Below, piece after piece: positions 1-9,616 of a DNA stretch of 33,098 nt. Numbering within the stretch: position 1 is the stretch's first letter; each line of letters starts with the position of its first letter. Source of the DNA: Prevotella sp. (GTDB lineage: Bacteria > Bacteroidota > Bacteroidia > Bacteroidales > Bacteroidaceae). Where the stretch lies: contig JAILMS010000093.1 in NCBI GenBank assembly GCA_024692385.1, positions 1 to 33,098 of the forward strand, in the 5' to 3' direction. The notes beneath the pieces were generated by a model. It was not told where the DNA came from. It saw only the letters and a list, made by a program, of their open reading frames with translations, and ran no database searches. The translations under genes and the position numbers were made by a program.

Positions 1-777
1 GAACTCTACACCCCAGATGCCAGCACCCGTCAAGGCCTTTGTCACCTTGTCGGCCATCATCTGAGCCTGCTTCAAAGCCTCATCGCTAATCTTATAGGGC
101 TGCCATGACTCACGGTAGTCGCCAGCCTTCTGCACATGACCAATGGGAGGACAGAACAGTGTGGGCCAGCCATGTTGCTGGGTAACGGTGAGCAGGGTGA
201 ACTCAGAATCGAAGTCGATGAATTCCTCGATAATCACCTCCTTGACATCACCACGAGAACCTTCCATAGCCTCCTTGAAAGCCTGCTCCAACTCACCATC
301 ATTGTGAACATAGCTCTGGCCATGACCTGAAGACGACATCAGGGGCTTTACCACACAGGGGAAGCCAATCTCGTCGGCAGCCTTCTTGAACTCATCGAAG
401 GTCTTGGCATAGAAATACTTGGCAGTGCGCAAGCCCAGCTCCTTAGAAGCCAGGTCGCGGATGGCACGACGGTTCATAGTGAAGTTGACGGCACGGGCAG
501 AGGGTACTACCTGGATGCCCTGCTCCTCGAACTTAAACAAGCGCTCTGTGCGGATAGCCTCAATCTCGGGCACGATGATGTCGGGCTGGTGCTTCTTTAC
601 AACAGCCTCCAAGGCATCTCCATCCAACATCGAGAATACCTCGCGCTCATCGGCCACCTGCATAGCAGGGGCATTGTCGTAGCGGTCGCAAGCGATAACA
701 TACTGGCCAGCACGCATGGCGGCAATAACGAACTCCTTGCCCAGTTCTCCTGAGCCTAACAATAAGATTTTCTTCAT
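1..777 (-). CDS. purT: Formate-dependent phosphoribosylglycinamide formyltransferase (PurT), C-terminus truncated by window edge
   Basis: Minus-strand translation from ATG at 777: [56 protein letters not shown]...; ATP-grasp PurT-like sequence; open at position 1. Confidence 0.9.
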   Translation of the reverse strand, partial: MKKILLLGSGELGKEFVIAAMRAGQYVIACDRYDNAPAMQVADEREVFSMLDGDALEAVVKKHQPDIIVPEIEAIRTERLFKFEEQGIQVVPSARAVNFTMNRRAIRDLASKELGLRTAKYFYAKTFDEFKKAADEIGFPCVVKPLMSSSGHGQSYVHNDGELEQAFKEAMEGSRGDVKEVIIEEFIDFDSEFTLLTVTQQHGWPTLFCPPIGHVQKAGDYRESWQPYKISDEALKQAQMMADKVTKALTGAGIWGVEF

Positions 778-779
778 AC

Positions 780-820
780 AAAGCCTCCCCAAGCCCCTCC
801 CAAGGAGGGTTGTTTGGTTA
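780..820. repeat. GC-rich inverted-repeat element, copy 1 (CCTCCCCAAGCCCCTCCCAAGGAGGG)
   Basis: Similar in sequence to copies near 1964, 3170 and 3271; internal CCCTCC/GGAGGG palindrome. Confidence 0.6.
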
Positions 821-833
821 CATATTTAAACGA

Positions 834-2018
834 TTAATGATTTCCGTACATTTTTTCGTAATACTTCTGGTAGTCGCCCGAGGTGACATTGTCGAGCCAC
901 TCCTGGTTGTCGAGATACCAGCGGACGGTCTTCTCGATACCCTCCTCAAACTGCAGTGAGGGTTCCCAGCCCAACTCACGCTGTAGCTTCGACGAGTCGA
1001 TGGCATAGCGCAGGTCGTGGCCAGCACGGTCGGTAACGAAGGTGATGAGGTCCAGGTCCTCGCCTTCCTTACGGCCCAGCAGGCGGTCGACAGTATTGAT
1101 GACTACCTTGATGATGTCGATGTTCTTCCACTCATTGAAGCCACCGATGTTATAGGTATCGGCAATCTTACCCTTATGGAAGATGAGGTCGATGGCATGG
1201 GCGTGGTCTTCTACGAACAGCCAGTCGCGCACATTCTCACCCTTACCATAGACGGGCAGGGGCTTGCGGTGGCGGATGTTATTGATGAACAGCGGTATCA
1301 GCTTCTCAGGAAACTGATAGGGGCCGTAGTTGTTGGAGCAGTTGGTAACCACGACAGGCATGCCGTAGGTATCGTGGAAGGCGCGTACGAAGTGGTCGCT
1401 GGACGCCTTGGATGCACTGTAGGGAGAATGAGGATTGTACTTGGTGGTCTCCAGGAAAAACTTATCACCGTAGGCCAGATGGTGCTCAGCAGAAGAGGCC
1501 GTAGTGGTGAAAGGAGGCTCGATACCCTCGGGATGCGTCAGCTCCAGGGCGCCATATACCTCGTCGGTAGAGATATGGTAGAAGCGCTTGCCCTCATACT
1601 TCTCAGGCAGCGACTCCCAATAGAGCTTGGCAGCCTGCAAGAGTGACAGCGTACCCATCACATTGGTCTTGGCAAAGGTGAAGGGATCCTTGATAGAACG
1701 GTCTACATGGCTCTCGGCAGCGAGGTGGATGATGCCATCGACCTTTTTATCCTGCATGAGCTTGTAGAAAGCATCGAAGTCGCAGATGTCCATCTTCACA
1801 AACTCGTAGTTGGGCTTGTTCTCGATGTCCTTCAAGTTAGCGAGGTTACCGGCATACGTCAACTTGTCGAGGTTGATGATGTGGTAGTCGGGATATTTGT
1901 TTACAAACAGGCGCACCACATGGCTTCCAATAAAGCCTGCGCCACCAGTAATAACAATGGTACGGGGCCCACCCAAGCCCTCCTGAAGGGAGGGGTGTTG
2001 ATTAGTTGAAGTACTCAT
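834..2018 (-). CDS. rfbB: dTDP-glucose 4,6-dehydratase
   Basis: 394 aa; Rossmann TGGAGFIGSHVVR, HLAAESHVDRSI, STDEVYGAL, YSASKASSDHFVRA motifs. Confidence 0.93.
   Translation of the reverse strand: MSTSTNQHPSLQEGLGGPRTIVITGGAGFIGSHVVRLFVNKYPDYHIINLDKLTYAGNLANLKDIENKPNYEFVKMDICDFDAFYKLMQDKKVDGIIHLAAESHVDRSIKDPFTFAKTNVMGTLSLLQAAKLYWESLPEKYEGKRFYHISTDEVYGALELTHPEGIEPPFTTTASSAEHHLAYGDKFFLETTKYNPHSPYSASKASSDHFVRAFHDTYGMPVVVTNCSNNYGPYQFPEKLIPLFINNIRHRKPLPVYGKGENVRDWLFVEDHAHAIDLIFHKGKIADTYNIGGFNEWKNIDIIKVVINTVDRLLGRKEGEDLDLITFVTDRAGHDLRYAIDSSKLQRELGWEPSLQFEEGIEKTVRWYLDNQEWLDNVTSGDYQKYYEKMYGNH
1964..2003. repeat. GC-rich inverted-repeat element, copy 2, within the rfbB N-terminal coding region
   Basis: ACCCAAGCCCTCCTGAAGGGAGGGGTGTT; encodes HPSLQEGLGGP in the rfbB frame. 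Confidence 0.6.
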
Positions 2019-2056
2019 ATTTCAAGTTATATTTATTATTATTTCTGCTTTGTTGT

Positions 2057-2563
2057 TTATTTTAACGCTTGGGGAGCCCCCAATGTAATGACCTCACAAT
2101 CACTGAACTTATTACCTTCAATGGTGAGTCTTATCAGTGTGCGCTCCTTGTGCCAGCCCTGCAGGCCTGCGGCACCGGGATTGATATGCAGCATGTTCAG
2201 CGTCTTGTCGAACTTCACCTTCAGGATATGCGAGTGACCGGCAATGAACAGCTGGGGCGGACTGGCATACAGCTGACCACGCACGGAGTAGTCGTAGTTG
2301 CCCGGGTAGCCACCGATATGTTTCATCAGCACCTCTACATCCTCACACTTCCAGCGCAGTACCTCGGGGTACATGAGGCGGAGGTCGCCACCGTCGCAGT
2401 TGCCACAGACGGCACGCAGCGGGCGGAATGCGGCTAACTTCTCAGCGACCTCTAACGAACCGATATCGCCAGCATGCCATATCTCGTCGCACGGCTCGAA
2501 GTAGTGGAGGTATTTCTCGTCCCAATAAGCGTGGGTATCGCTGATGATGCCTATCTTCTTCAT
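2057..2563 (-). CDS. Metallophosphoesterase, YfcE/MJ0936-like
   Basis: 168 aa; GIISDTHAYWDE, HAGDIGS, GNCDGGD, IAGHSH motifs; ATGA overlap with upstream gene. Confidence 0.87.
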   Translation of the reverse strand: MKKIGIISDTHAYWDEKYLHYFEPCDEIWHAGDIGSLEVAEKLAAFRPLRAVCGNCDGGDLRLMYPEVLRWKCEDVEVLMKHIGGYPGNYDYSVRGQLYASPPQLFIAGHSHILKVKFDKTLNMLHINPGAAGLQGWHKERTLIRLTIEGNKFSDCEVITLGAPQALK

Positions 2564-3243
2564 AGTCCTAAGCGCTTACGGATGAATTCAGCAATCAGCT
2601 TCTCGGTCTCTACCAGTCCCAGGATGCTGGAATCGATGCAGAGGTCGTAGCTCTCAGCAGCACCCCACTTCTTACCCGTATAGTAGTTGTAGTAAGTGGC
2701 ACGCTTCTCCTCAGCATCGAGGATAAAGCGCTTGGCCTGATGAGGCGTCATGGAGCGCTGTGACAGCAGCTTGTCAACACGGGTGCGCATGGAAGCGGTG
2801 ATAAATACCGTCACCACGTTGGGCATATCGCGCAGCACATAGTCGGCACAACGGCCTACAAAGACACAGTTGCCCTCTTCGGCTGCCTTGCGGATGGCAT
2901 CGCTCTGAAACTGGAACAGGCTCTCCTGTGAGAAGTTCGACTTATAAAGACTGGCACCACTCAGGTGTGTAGCCTGCACATTCAGCAAGCTGCGCAGGAA
3001 ACCCTTCTTCTCGTCGTTCTGCTCAAAGAACTTCTCACTGAATCCACTCTCCTTAGCAGCAAGGTTAAGCAGTTCGCGGTCATAGTACTTGGCATTGAAG
3101 TCCATAGCCAACATACGGGCGATGTCGTGGCCGCCACTACCCAACTGGCGACCTACACAGATGATGACAGGCCTACCCGATCCCTCCCCAATAGAGGGAT
3201 GTTTGGTTGGCTGTTGAGTTGCATTCTTGTCTTGCTCCATCAT
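2560..3243 (-). CDS. Cytidylate kinase-like family protein
   Basis: 227 aa; IICVGRQLGSGGHDIARMLA..YYDRELL, CVFVGRCADYVL, YNYYTGKKWG typical of Bacteroidota cytidylate kinase-like proteins. Confidence 0.8.
   Translation of the reverse strand: MMEQDKNATQQPTKHPSIGEGSGRPVIICVGRQLGSGGHDIARMLAMDFNAKYYDRELLNLAAKESGFSEKFFEQNDEKKGFLRSLLNVQATHLSGASLYKSNFSQESLFQFQSDAIRKAAEEGNCVFVGRCADYVLRDMPNVVTVFITASMRTRVDKLLSQRSMTPHQAKRFILDAEEKRATYYNYYTGKKWGAAESYDLCIDSSILGLVETEKLIAEFIRKRLGL
3170..3210. repeat. GC-rich inverted-repeat element, copy 3, within the kinase N-terminal coding region
   Basis: TACCCGATCCCTCCCCAATAGAGGGATGTTTGGTTGG; encodes TKHPSIGEGSGRP in frame. Confidence 0.6.
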
Positions 3244-3268
3244 ATTTCTATTGTGTTATAACTTCTCA

Positions 3269-4642
3269 TTAAACGCCCTCTCCCCGGGAGGAAATTGGGG
3301 AGGCTTTTAGCTTCTTCATATACCAGATGAGTATCGGTATCGTCATGGCAAATGCGCAGAAGTCGCTGGCTGGCATCGCATACCACACACCATCCAACTG
3401 CCATATCAACGGGAACACGTATGCCATCGGCAACAGCATAAACAGCTGGCGCGACAGCGACAGGAAGATAGATATCTTTACCTTACCGATGCACTGGAAG
3501 AAATTGGTGATGACAGCCTGTGAGCCTACCACAAAGAATACCAGCATATCAATCTTGATACCCTGGGCAGCCAGCTTTATCAGCGTCTCGTCAGTGGTAA
3601 AGATACGGGCTATCTCACGAGGGAAGAGCATTGACAGCGCCCATCCTACCAAGAGGATGCCCGTGGCACAGGCAATGGCGATGAACATGCAGCGGAACAT
3701 ACGATCGTATTTCTCAGCACCGTAGTTATAGCCCACAATGGGCTGCATGCCCTGACAGGTGCCCATCACAAACATGAAGAACATCATGACCACTGAGTTG
3801 GCAATGGAATAGGCACCGACAGCCATATCGCCACCGTAGTGAACAAACTGGTTGTTCATGAAGATGACGATGATACACGAGGTGGTCTGCATCAGGAATG
3901 GAGAGACACCGATGGCAATGATGTTGCGCACCAGGTCTTTCTTCAGCCTATAGATGCCCTTCTTCAGGTGGAGAATCTCTTTCTTATCACTAAACAGCCA
4001 CATCTGCCAACAGAGTGCCAGCGACTGTGACAGCACAGTGGCAAGGGCGGCACCACGGATGCCCCAGCGGAACCACCACACAAAGGCGACAACCAGCACG
4101 ATATTGCACGCCACGGTAAACAGCGTGGCATACATGGCATGACGCGGCTTTCCGGCAGCACGCAGCACGGCATTCATACCGAAATACATGTGGGTGACCA
4201 CATTACCCAGCAGAATAATCTGCATAAACTCACGGGCGTAGGGCAGCGTGATATCCGACGCACCAAAGAAGCGCAGGATGGGATCCAAGAAGAGCAGGCA
4301 GACCGCCATAAACAACGTACCGATAATGAGGTTGAGCGTCACCGTATTGCCCAACAGCATCTGAGCACGCTTGTAGTTGCGCTGTCCTAAATTCACTGAG
4401 ATACAGGTAGAAGAACCCACACCAACGGCAGCGCCAAAGGCGGCGCTAAGGTTCATAAAAGGAAAGGTAATGCCCAGACCGGCGATAGCCTCCGGACCTA
4501 CTACCTGTCCGATAAATGCACGGTCGATGATATTGTATAGGGAGGATGCCGACATGGCCACAATGGCTGGCATGGCATACTGCATCAGCAGCTGTCCTAC
4601 CGGCTTCGTCCCTAGTTCAAGTGTTGCTTGTTTATTGTCCAT
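3269..4642 (-). CDS. MATE family efflux transporter
   Basis: Multi-TM protein, MDNKQATLELGTKPVGQLLMQYAMPAIVAMSASSLYNIIDRAFIGQ; the track ORF starts at 4738, but ATG 4642 follows a TAATTTTG -7-like box. Confidence 0.88.
   Translation of the reverse strand: MDNKQATLELGTKPVGQLLMQYAMPAIVAMSASSLYNIIDRAFIGQVVGPEAIAGLGITFPFMNLSAAFGAAVGVGSSTCISVNLGQRNYKRAQMLLGNTVTLNLIIGTLFMAVCLLFLDPILRFFGASDITLPYAREFMQIILLGNVVTHMYFGMNAVLRAAGKPRHAMYATLFTVACNIVLVVAFVWWFRWGIRGAALATVLSQSLALCWQMWLFSDKKEILHLKKGIYRLKKDLVRNIIAIGVSPFLMQTTSCIIVIFMNNQFVHYGGDMAVGAYSIANSVVMMFFMFVMGTCQGMQPIVGYNYGAEKYDRMFRCMFIAIACATGILLVGWALSMLFPREIARIFTTDETLIKLAAQGIKIDMLVFFVVGSQAVITNFFQCIGKVKISIFLSLSRQLFMLLPMAYVFPLIWQLDGVWYAMPASDFCAFAMTIPILIWYMKKLKASPISSRGEGV
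3271..3309. repeat. GC-rich inverted-repeat element, copy 4 (opposite orientation), forming the MATE C-terminus
   Basis: CGCCCTCTCCCCGGGAGGAAATTGGGGAGGCTTTT; encodes KASPISSRGEGV-stop in the MATE frame. Confidence 0.6.
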
Positions 4643-4704
4643 AAATAAATAATGTGCAAAATTACTGCTATTTCTTCGAATAGCCAAAATTATCTCCATT
4701 TTTC

Positions 4705-4735
4705 TTTGTACTTTGCGCACTAATTTGTAACTTTG
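4705..4735 (+). promoter_or_regulatory. Bacteroidota primary sigma promoter for the S8 peptidase gene
   Basis: -33 TTTG 4705-4708, 19 bp spacer, -7 TAACTTTG 4728-4735; ATG at 4759. Confidence 0.65.
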
Positions 4736-4758
4736 CAAACCTTTATAACGGCTACCTC

Positions 4759-6183
4759 ATGAAACGATGGATATGGATATGGTCTTTTCTGCTGACGGCA
4801 ACATGTTTGTATGCCGCCAGTCCGCATCTTGCTGAGCGTGTGAAATATAAGAACGGGCCGGCATATATCTATCGTCTGTATCTTACCGATAAGAAGAACT
4901 CCCCCTACTCTATTGCCCATCCCAACCGCTACCTGTCGCGTCGTAGCATTGAGCGCCGCAAGCGCCAACAGTTACCCATCGACAGTACCGACCTGCCCGT
5001 AAATCCCCGCTATCTGCGCCTTATCGAGCAAGAGGATGTCAGCATCGTCGGGCAGAGCCGTTGGCAGAATACCGTATTGGTACGTCTGAAGGACAGCACC
5101 AGGATTCACCGGTTGGAAGAACTGGCGTGTGTGGCCAGCAGCAAACTGGTATGGATTGCACCAGACTCCGTCATTCCTACAGCTCAGAAGACTCCCTACC
5201 GTGACGACTTTGAAGAGCGCGACAGCATTGGAGGCATTCTCCACGGCAAGAACGACAGTCAGATAAAGCTGTTGCAGGGTCATAGGCTGCACCAGATAGG
5301 ACTGACGGGTAAGAACATGATGATAGCCATTCTGGACGGAGGCTTCAAGAATGTGAACCGCATCCCTGCCTTCCAACAGATAGACATCTGCGGCTATCAG
5401 GACTTTGTCAGCCCTGCCTCGCCCAACATCTTTGCAGAGACAGACCATGGCACGAAGGTATTATCGACCATGGCCATCAATACACCCTATTTCTATATAG
5501 GGACAGCGCCTAAAGCCTCCTACTGGCTGCTACGCAGTGAAGACCAACAGACGGAACAGGAGGTAGAGGAAGACTACTGGACGATGGCGGCTGAATTTGC
5601 CGACTCCGTGGGTTGCGACCTCATCAACTCGTCGTTAGGCTACCATGAATACGACTACCCCTGGATGTCGCACCAGCTACGCCACCTCGACGGGCGCACA
5701 GCCTTTATCAGCAAGTCGGCAAGTCTATTAGCCAGCAAGGGCATCATCCTCGTCAACTCAGCAGGAAACTCGGGCATGGGATCATGGAAGAAGATTGGCG
5801 TACCGGCTGATGCCAACGACATCCTGACAGTAGGTGCCATCACAGCCGACGAGCCCCGCGACTTAGCGCCGTTCAGCTCGGTAGGACCTTCGCAGGACGG
5901 TCGCATAAAACCTGACGTGGTAGCCATTGGAGCACCTACCTTCCTAGTAAACGGCCGTGGCGTCATCATAGAGGATATGGGTACCTCATTCTCTGCGCCC
6001 ACCATCTGTGGACTGGTGGCTTGTCTGTGGCAAGGACTGCCGGAGAAGAGTGCCATTGAGATCATCCGTCTGGTACGTCAGAGCAGCGACAACCACGAGC
6101 ATCCTGACAACATCTACGGTTATGGCATACCCGACTTCTGGAAAGCATACACAAGGGGCGGCCTGCGGCCTAGTGAAGAGTGA
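4759..6183 (+). CDS. S8 family serine peptidase (subtilisin-like), secreted
   Basis: Signal-like N-terminus; catalytic triad contexts MIAILDGGF (Asp), TDHGTKVLS (His), GTSFSAPTICG (Ser). Confidence 0.92.
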   Translation: MKRWIWIWSFLLTATCLYAASPHLAERVKYKNGPAYIYRLYLTDKKNSPYSIAHPNRYLSRRSIERRKRQQLPIDSTDLPVNPRYLRLIEQEDVSIVGQSRWQNTVLVRLKDSTRIHRLEELACVASSKLVWIAPDSVIPTAQKTPYRDDFEERDSIGGILHGKNDSQIKLLQGHRLHQIGLTGKNMMIAILDGGFKNVNRIPAFQQIDICGYQDFVSPASPNIFAETDHGTKVLSTMAINTPYFYIGTAPKASYWLLRSEDQQTEQEVEEDYWTMAAEFADSVGCDLINSSLGYHEYDYPWMSHQLRHLDGRTAFISKSASLLASKGIILVNSAGNSGMGSWKKIGVPADANDILTVGAITADEPRDLAPFSSVGPSQDGRIKPDVVAIGAPTFLVNGRGVIIEDMGTSFSAPTICGLVACLWQGLPEKSAIEIIRLVRQSSDNHEHPDNIYGYGIPDFWKAYTRGGLRPSEE

Positions 6184-6192
6184 AGAGTGAAT
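6172..6192. repeat. Heptanucleotide tandem repeat AGTGAA(G/T), 3 units
   Basis: AGTGAAG AGTGAAG AGTGAAT. Confidence 0.8.
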
Positions 6193-6206
6193 AATTTGCT
6201 ACCGCC

Positions 6207-7394
6207 ATGAATAGTGAACATTTTACCCTACGTCAGCTGAACATGATGGTGCGTGACGCCATCGAGATGCAGATGCCCGATGAATATTGGGTAGAGGCAG
6301 AATTGTCAGAATGTCGTGAGCGTGGCGGTCATTGCTATATGGAACTCATCGAGAAGGACGAACAGACGAATACCCCCGTGGCAAGGGCTTCTGCCAAGTG
6401 CTGGCGACAGACGTGGCAGGTATTGCAGCCCCATTTTGAACGGGTGACAGGCCAGACGTTGCATACAGGACTGAAGGTATTGATGCGCGTCTATGCACAA
6501 TATCACGAGGCTTACGGTTTCTCCTGGATTGTCACGGACATCGACCCCACCTACACCATTGGTGACATGGAGCGCAAGCGTCAGGAGATTATCCGACAGC
6601 TGAAGGAGGAAGGTGTGTTCGACATGCAGCGCGAGCTGCGCATCCCTTTGTTTGCCCAGCGCATTGCTGTCATCTCTGCCGCAGGGGCTGCTGGCTATGG
6701 CGACTTCTGCAGACAGTTGGAAGAGAACGAATACGGCTTTAAGTTTGAGGTAACACTCTTCCCTGCCATCATGCAGGGCGAACAGGTGGAGAAAAGCATT
6801 ATTGCAGCACTCAACGACATCTATTCCCACAGCGCTGAGTCCACGCAGCAACGAGCCTTCGACTGTGTCGTGATTATCCGTGGCGGTGGCGCTACTGCCG
6901 ACCTCAGCGGTTTCGACACGCTGGCACTGGCAGAGAATGTGGCACAATTCCCATTACCGATTATTACGGGTATCGGTCACGACCGTGACGAGAGCATCCT
7001 CGACATGGTCAGCAACACACGCGTCAAGACACCTACTGCAGCGGCTGCCCTACTCATTGACAACCTGCGACAGGTGTTGGAGCGCCTGAATAATGCACAA
7101 CAGCGCATCAGCATGGTGGGGCACATCATCATCGATGCCCGCCATCGTATCGAGATGCTACAGCAGCGGCTATCGGTAGCCATGGAGCGCATCATGACCA
7201 ACCAGAAGCACCGCCTCAGTCAGATAGAGCTGCTACTGCAGGGCTACGACCCACAACTACTGCTGCGTCGCGGCTATAGCATCACCATGCACAATGGGCG
7301 TGCCGTACGCGACCCTCAGCAGCTGAAGGCCGGCGACGAGATAGAAACGAGAGTAGAGAAAGGAACGATACGTTCTGTAGTGAAAAGTGAATAG
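6207..7394 (+). CDS. xseA: Exodeoxyribonuclease VII large subunit
   Basis: 395 aa; LRQLNMMVRDAIE, IRGGGATADLSGFD, PIITGIGHDRDESILD, KTPTAAAALLI. Confidence 0.93.
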   Translation: MNSEHFTLRQLNMMVRDAIEMQMPDEYWVEAELSECRERGGHCYMELIEKDEQTNTPVARASAKCWRQTWQVLQPHFERVTGQTLHTGLKVLMRVYAQYHEAYGFSWIVTDIDPTYTIGDMERKRQEIIRQLKEEGVFDMQRELRIPLFAQRIAVISAAGAAGYGDFCRQLEENEYGFKFEVTLFPAIMQGEQVEKSIIAALNDIYSHSAESTQQRAFDCVVIIRGGGATADLSGFDTLALAENVAQFPLPIITGIGHDRDESILDMVSNTRVKTPTAAAALLIDNLRQVLERLNNAQQRISMVGHIIIDARHRIEMLQQRLSVAMERIMTNQKHRLSQIELLLQGYDPQLLLRRGYSITMHNGRAVRDPQQLKAGDEIETRVEKGTIRSVVKSE

Positions 7395-7413
7395 TGAATA
7401 GTGAATAGTGAAT
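7379..7413. repeat. Heptanucleotide tandem repeat AGTGAA(A/T), 5 units
   Basis: AGTGAAA followed by four AGTGAAT units at the xseA/xseB junction. Confidence 0.85.
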
Positions 7414-7416
7414 AAT

Positions 7417-7611
7417 ATGAACGAACCAGCTAAATACGAGGAGGCACTGGCTCAGTTGGAGACCATTGTCCGCAAGATGGAGAACAATGAATATACGATT
7501 GATGAGCTGACGGTACAGCTGAAAACTGCCCAACAGCTCATCAAGGTATGTCGTGACAAACTCACTAAGACCGAGGCTGAACTCTTAGAAGAACAGTCCA
7601 AAGGACAGTGA
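7417..7611 (+). CDS. xseB: Exodeoxyribonuclease VII small subunit
   Basis: MNEPAKYEEALAQLETIVRKMENNEYTIDELTVQLKTAQQLIKVCRDKL; follows xseA; GTG 7408 is an alternative start. Confidence 0.9.
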   Translation: MNEPAKYEEALAQLETIVRKMENNEYTIDELTVQLKTAQQLIKVCRDKLTKTEAELLEEQSKGQ

Positions 7612-8418
7612 GTGGAACTTAGGATTCTCTACACCATGTGCTGACTTACTCTCCAGCACGGTCATCGGTGAGTACTTACAGTACAAACCAAAACCATCAG
7701 ACTTCAGGATGCCCATGAAGTCGACAGTTACAGGGCGCTGACCTATTTCCTTAATGCCCTGCTCCCAATTGATATCATCATCGGTCCACTCATTGTTGAT
7801 GCGACCGCGAAGATTGAAGTTCACCACAGGACCCAGCGAGAAGCTGCTCTTACTCTTCTTGCCAAACTTCTGAGTGAACAGGAAAGGTACAGACAGGCTG
7901 AAGATATCAATACATGAGCTGGTCTTCGAATAATTAGCGAGATAGTCGCCAAAGGTAACGATACCATCCGCATTCTTTCTTATCTCATTACCTCTGGGCA
8001 CCGTATAGCTACGCCAGTTGCACCACAGACCAACAGAATAGGTCTGCAGGCCCTTCTTCGGGGTGTAGCAGTAGCGCAGACCAATCATCCACTCAGGTGA
8101 TCTGAAAGTGGCAAAGCCATGACCCTGAGGGGTATTGGTAGGAGCTGTCCAACCATAACCGAGATCGAGCACCAGCTTATTATCGTCGTCCGTGACAGTC
8201 TTCTTAATAATCGTTGAGGTAGATTTGCTGATAGTTACCTTTGACACATAGTGAATACTCTCACCATCTTTTTTACTGGTAACCTTAATCGTCTGTACGG
8301 AATCGTTGGTCATCACCGTCACCTTGGTAGGATTATAGTATACCACCGTATCATTCATCTCCGTAGCGTTTACCATTGTGCAAACGGCCAATGCCATCAG
8401 CAGGAAATATTTTCTCAT
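7585..8418 (-). CDS. Putative secreted/outer-membrane beta-barrel protein, function unknown
   Basis: 277 aa; signal peptide MRKYFLLMALAVCTMVNA; alternating aromatic/polar strands ending in ...FHSLSFGLFF. Confidence 0.65.
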   Translation of the reverse strand: MRKYFLLMALAVCTMVNATEMNDTVVYYNPTKVTVMTNDSVQTIKVTSKKDGESIHYVSKVTISKSTSTIIKKTVTDDDNKLVLDLGYGWTAPTNTPQGHGFATFRSPEWMIGLRYCYTPKKGLQTYSVGLWCNWRSYTVPRGNEIRKNADGIVTFGDYLANYSKTSSCIDIFSLSVPFLFTQKFGKKSKSSFSLGPVVNFNLRGRINNEWTDDDINWEQGIKEIGQRPVTVDFMGILKSDGFGLYCKYSPMTVLESKSAHGVENPKFHSLSFGLFF

Positions 8419-8538
8419 ACTCTCTTGTTTTGTTAATACGTTGAATATCTATTCAGTTTTTCGGCTGCAAAGGTATACAAAAAACTACACACGACACACT
8501 TTTCAGAGGAAATTCTTGCACAAATGACAGATTTTGAT

Positions 8539-8546
8539 TACTTTTG
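8539..8546 (+). promoter_or_regulatory. -7-like box of the ilvE promoter
   Basis: TACTTTTG (TAnnTTTG) with TTG ~20 bp upstream (8516-8518). Confidence 0.5.
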
Positions 8547-8587
8547 CCAGCAATTTGATACAAAGAACAACAAAAACAGAGACCATT

Positions 8588-9604
8588 ATGAAGAATTTAG
8601 ATTGGGCTAGTTTGTCGTTCGGTTACATGAAGACCGACTACAACGTACGCTGTTACTATCGTGACGGTAAGTGGGGCGAGATAGAAGTTTGCTCCGACGA
8701 GTATCTGAAAATGCATATGGCAGCGACCTGTCTGCACTACGGTCAGGAGGCTTTCGAAGGACTGAAGGCATATCGCTGCAAGGATGGTAAGGTACGCATT
8801 TTCCGTGTCGATGAGAATGCAGCCCGCCTGCAATCAACCTGTCGTGGCATTATGATGCCTGAGGTTAGCACCGAGCTCTTCACCGAGATGGTCAAGAAGG
8901 TGGTACGCCTGAATCAGGAGTGGATTCCTACCTACGAGAGTGGTGCCACGCTCTATATCCGTCCGCTGCTCATCGGTACCAGTGCACAGGTTGGTGTACA
9001 TCCCGCTAAGGAATACTGCTTCCTCATCTTCGTTACTCCCGTAGGACCGTACTTCAAGGGCGGCTTCTCCAGCAATCCTTACGTTATCGTACGCGACTAC
9101 GACCGTTCAGCACCTCTTGGTACTGGTAAATATAAGGTGGGCGGTAACTACGCTGCTTCTCTCTTCGCCAACAACCTGGCACACGAGAAGGGCTACGCCT
9201 GCGAGTTCTACCTTGACGCCAAGGAGAAGAAGTATATCGACGAATGTGGTGCCGCCAATTTCTTTGGCATCAAGAACAACACCTACATCACTCCAAAGTC
9301 AACCTCTATCCTACCCTCTATCACCAACAAGTCACTGATGCAGGTAGCAGAGGATCTGGGTATGAAGGTGGAGCGTCGTCCTATTGCCGAGGAAGAGCTG
9401 GAGACCTTTGAAGAGGCAGGAGCTTGCGGTACAGCAGCCGTTATCTCACCAATCTCTTATATTGACGACCTCGACACTGGCAAGCGCTATAGCTTTGGCG
9501 ACAAGCCCGGTCCCGTATCGAAAAAGCTTTTCGACACATTGCGCGGCATCCAGTATGGCGAGATTGAAGACAAGCACGGTTGGACAACCGTTGTTATTGA
9601 ATAA
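8588..9604 (+). CDS. ilvE: Branched-chain amino acid aminotransferase
   Basis: MKNLDWASLSFGYMKTDYNVRCYYRDGKW..., HYGQEAFEGLKAYR, GKYKVGGNYAASL, EECGAANFF-like motif; fold-type IV PLP enzyme. Confidence 0.92.
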   Translation: MKNLDWASLSFGYMKTDYNVRCYYRDGKWGEIEVCSDEYLKMHMAATCLHYGQEAFEGLKAYRCKDGKVRIFRVDENAARLQSTCRGIMMPEVSTELFTEMVKKVVRLNQEWIPTYESGATLYIRPLLIGTSAQVGVHPAKEYCFLIFVTPVGPYFKGGFSSNPYVIVRDYDRSAPLGTGKYKVGGNYAASLFANNLAHEKGYACEFYLDAKEKKYIDECGAANFFGIKNNTYITPKSTSILPSITNKSLMQVAEDLGMKVERRPIAEEELETFEEAGACGTAAVISPISYIDDLDTGKRYSFGDKPGPVSKKLFDTLRGIQYGEIEDKHGWTTVVIE

Positions 9605-9616
9605 CGGTTATTGCTA

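Noticed and set aside
834-2009. Antisense ORFs 1017-1646 (+) and 1707-2009 (+) opposite rfbB
   Set aside because: Fully contained opposite a strongly recognised gene; low-complexity V/L-rich translation typical of antisense frames
6172-7413. CRISPR-like array from the heptamer repeats
   Set aside because: Units are 7 nt, directly tandem and without spacers
7282-7533. Minus ORF with HYSLFTIHFSL segment
   Set aside because: It is simply the antisense translation of the AGTGAAT repeat array and flanking xseA/xseB
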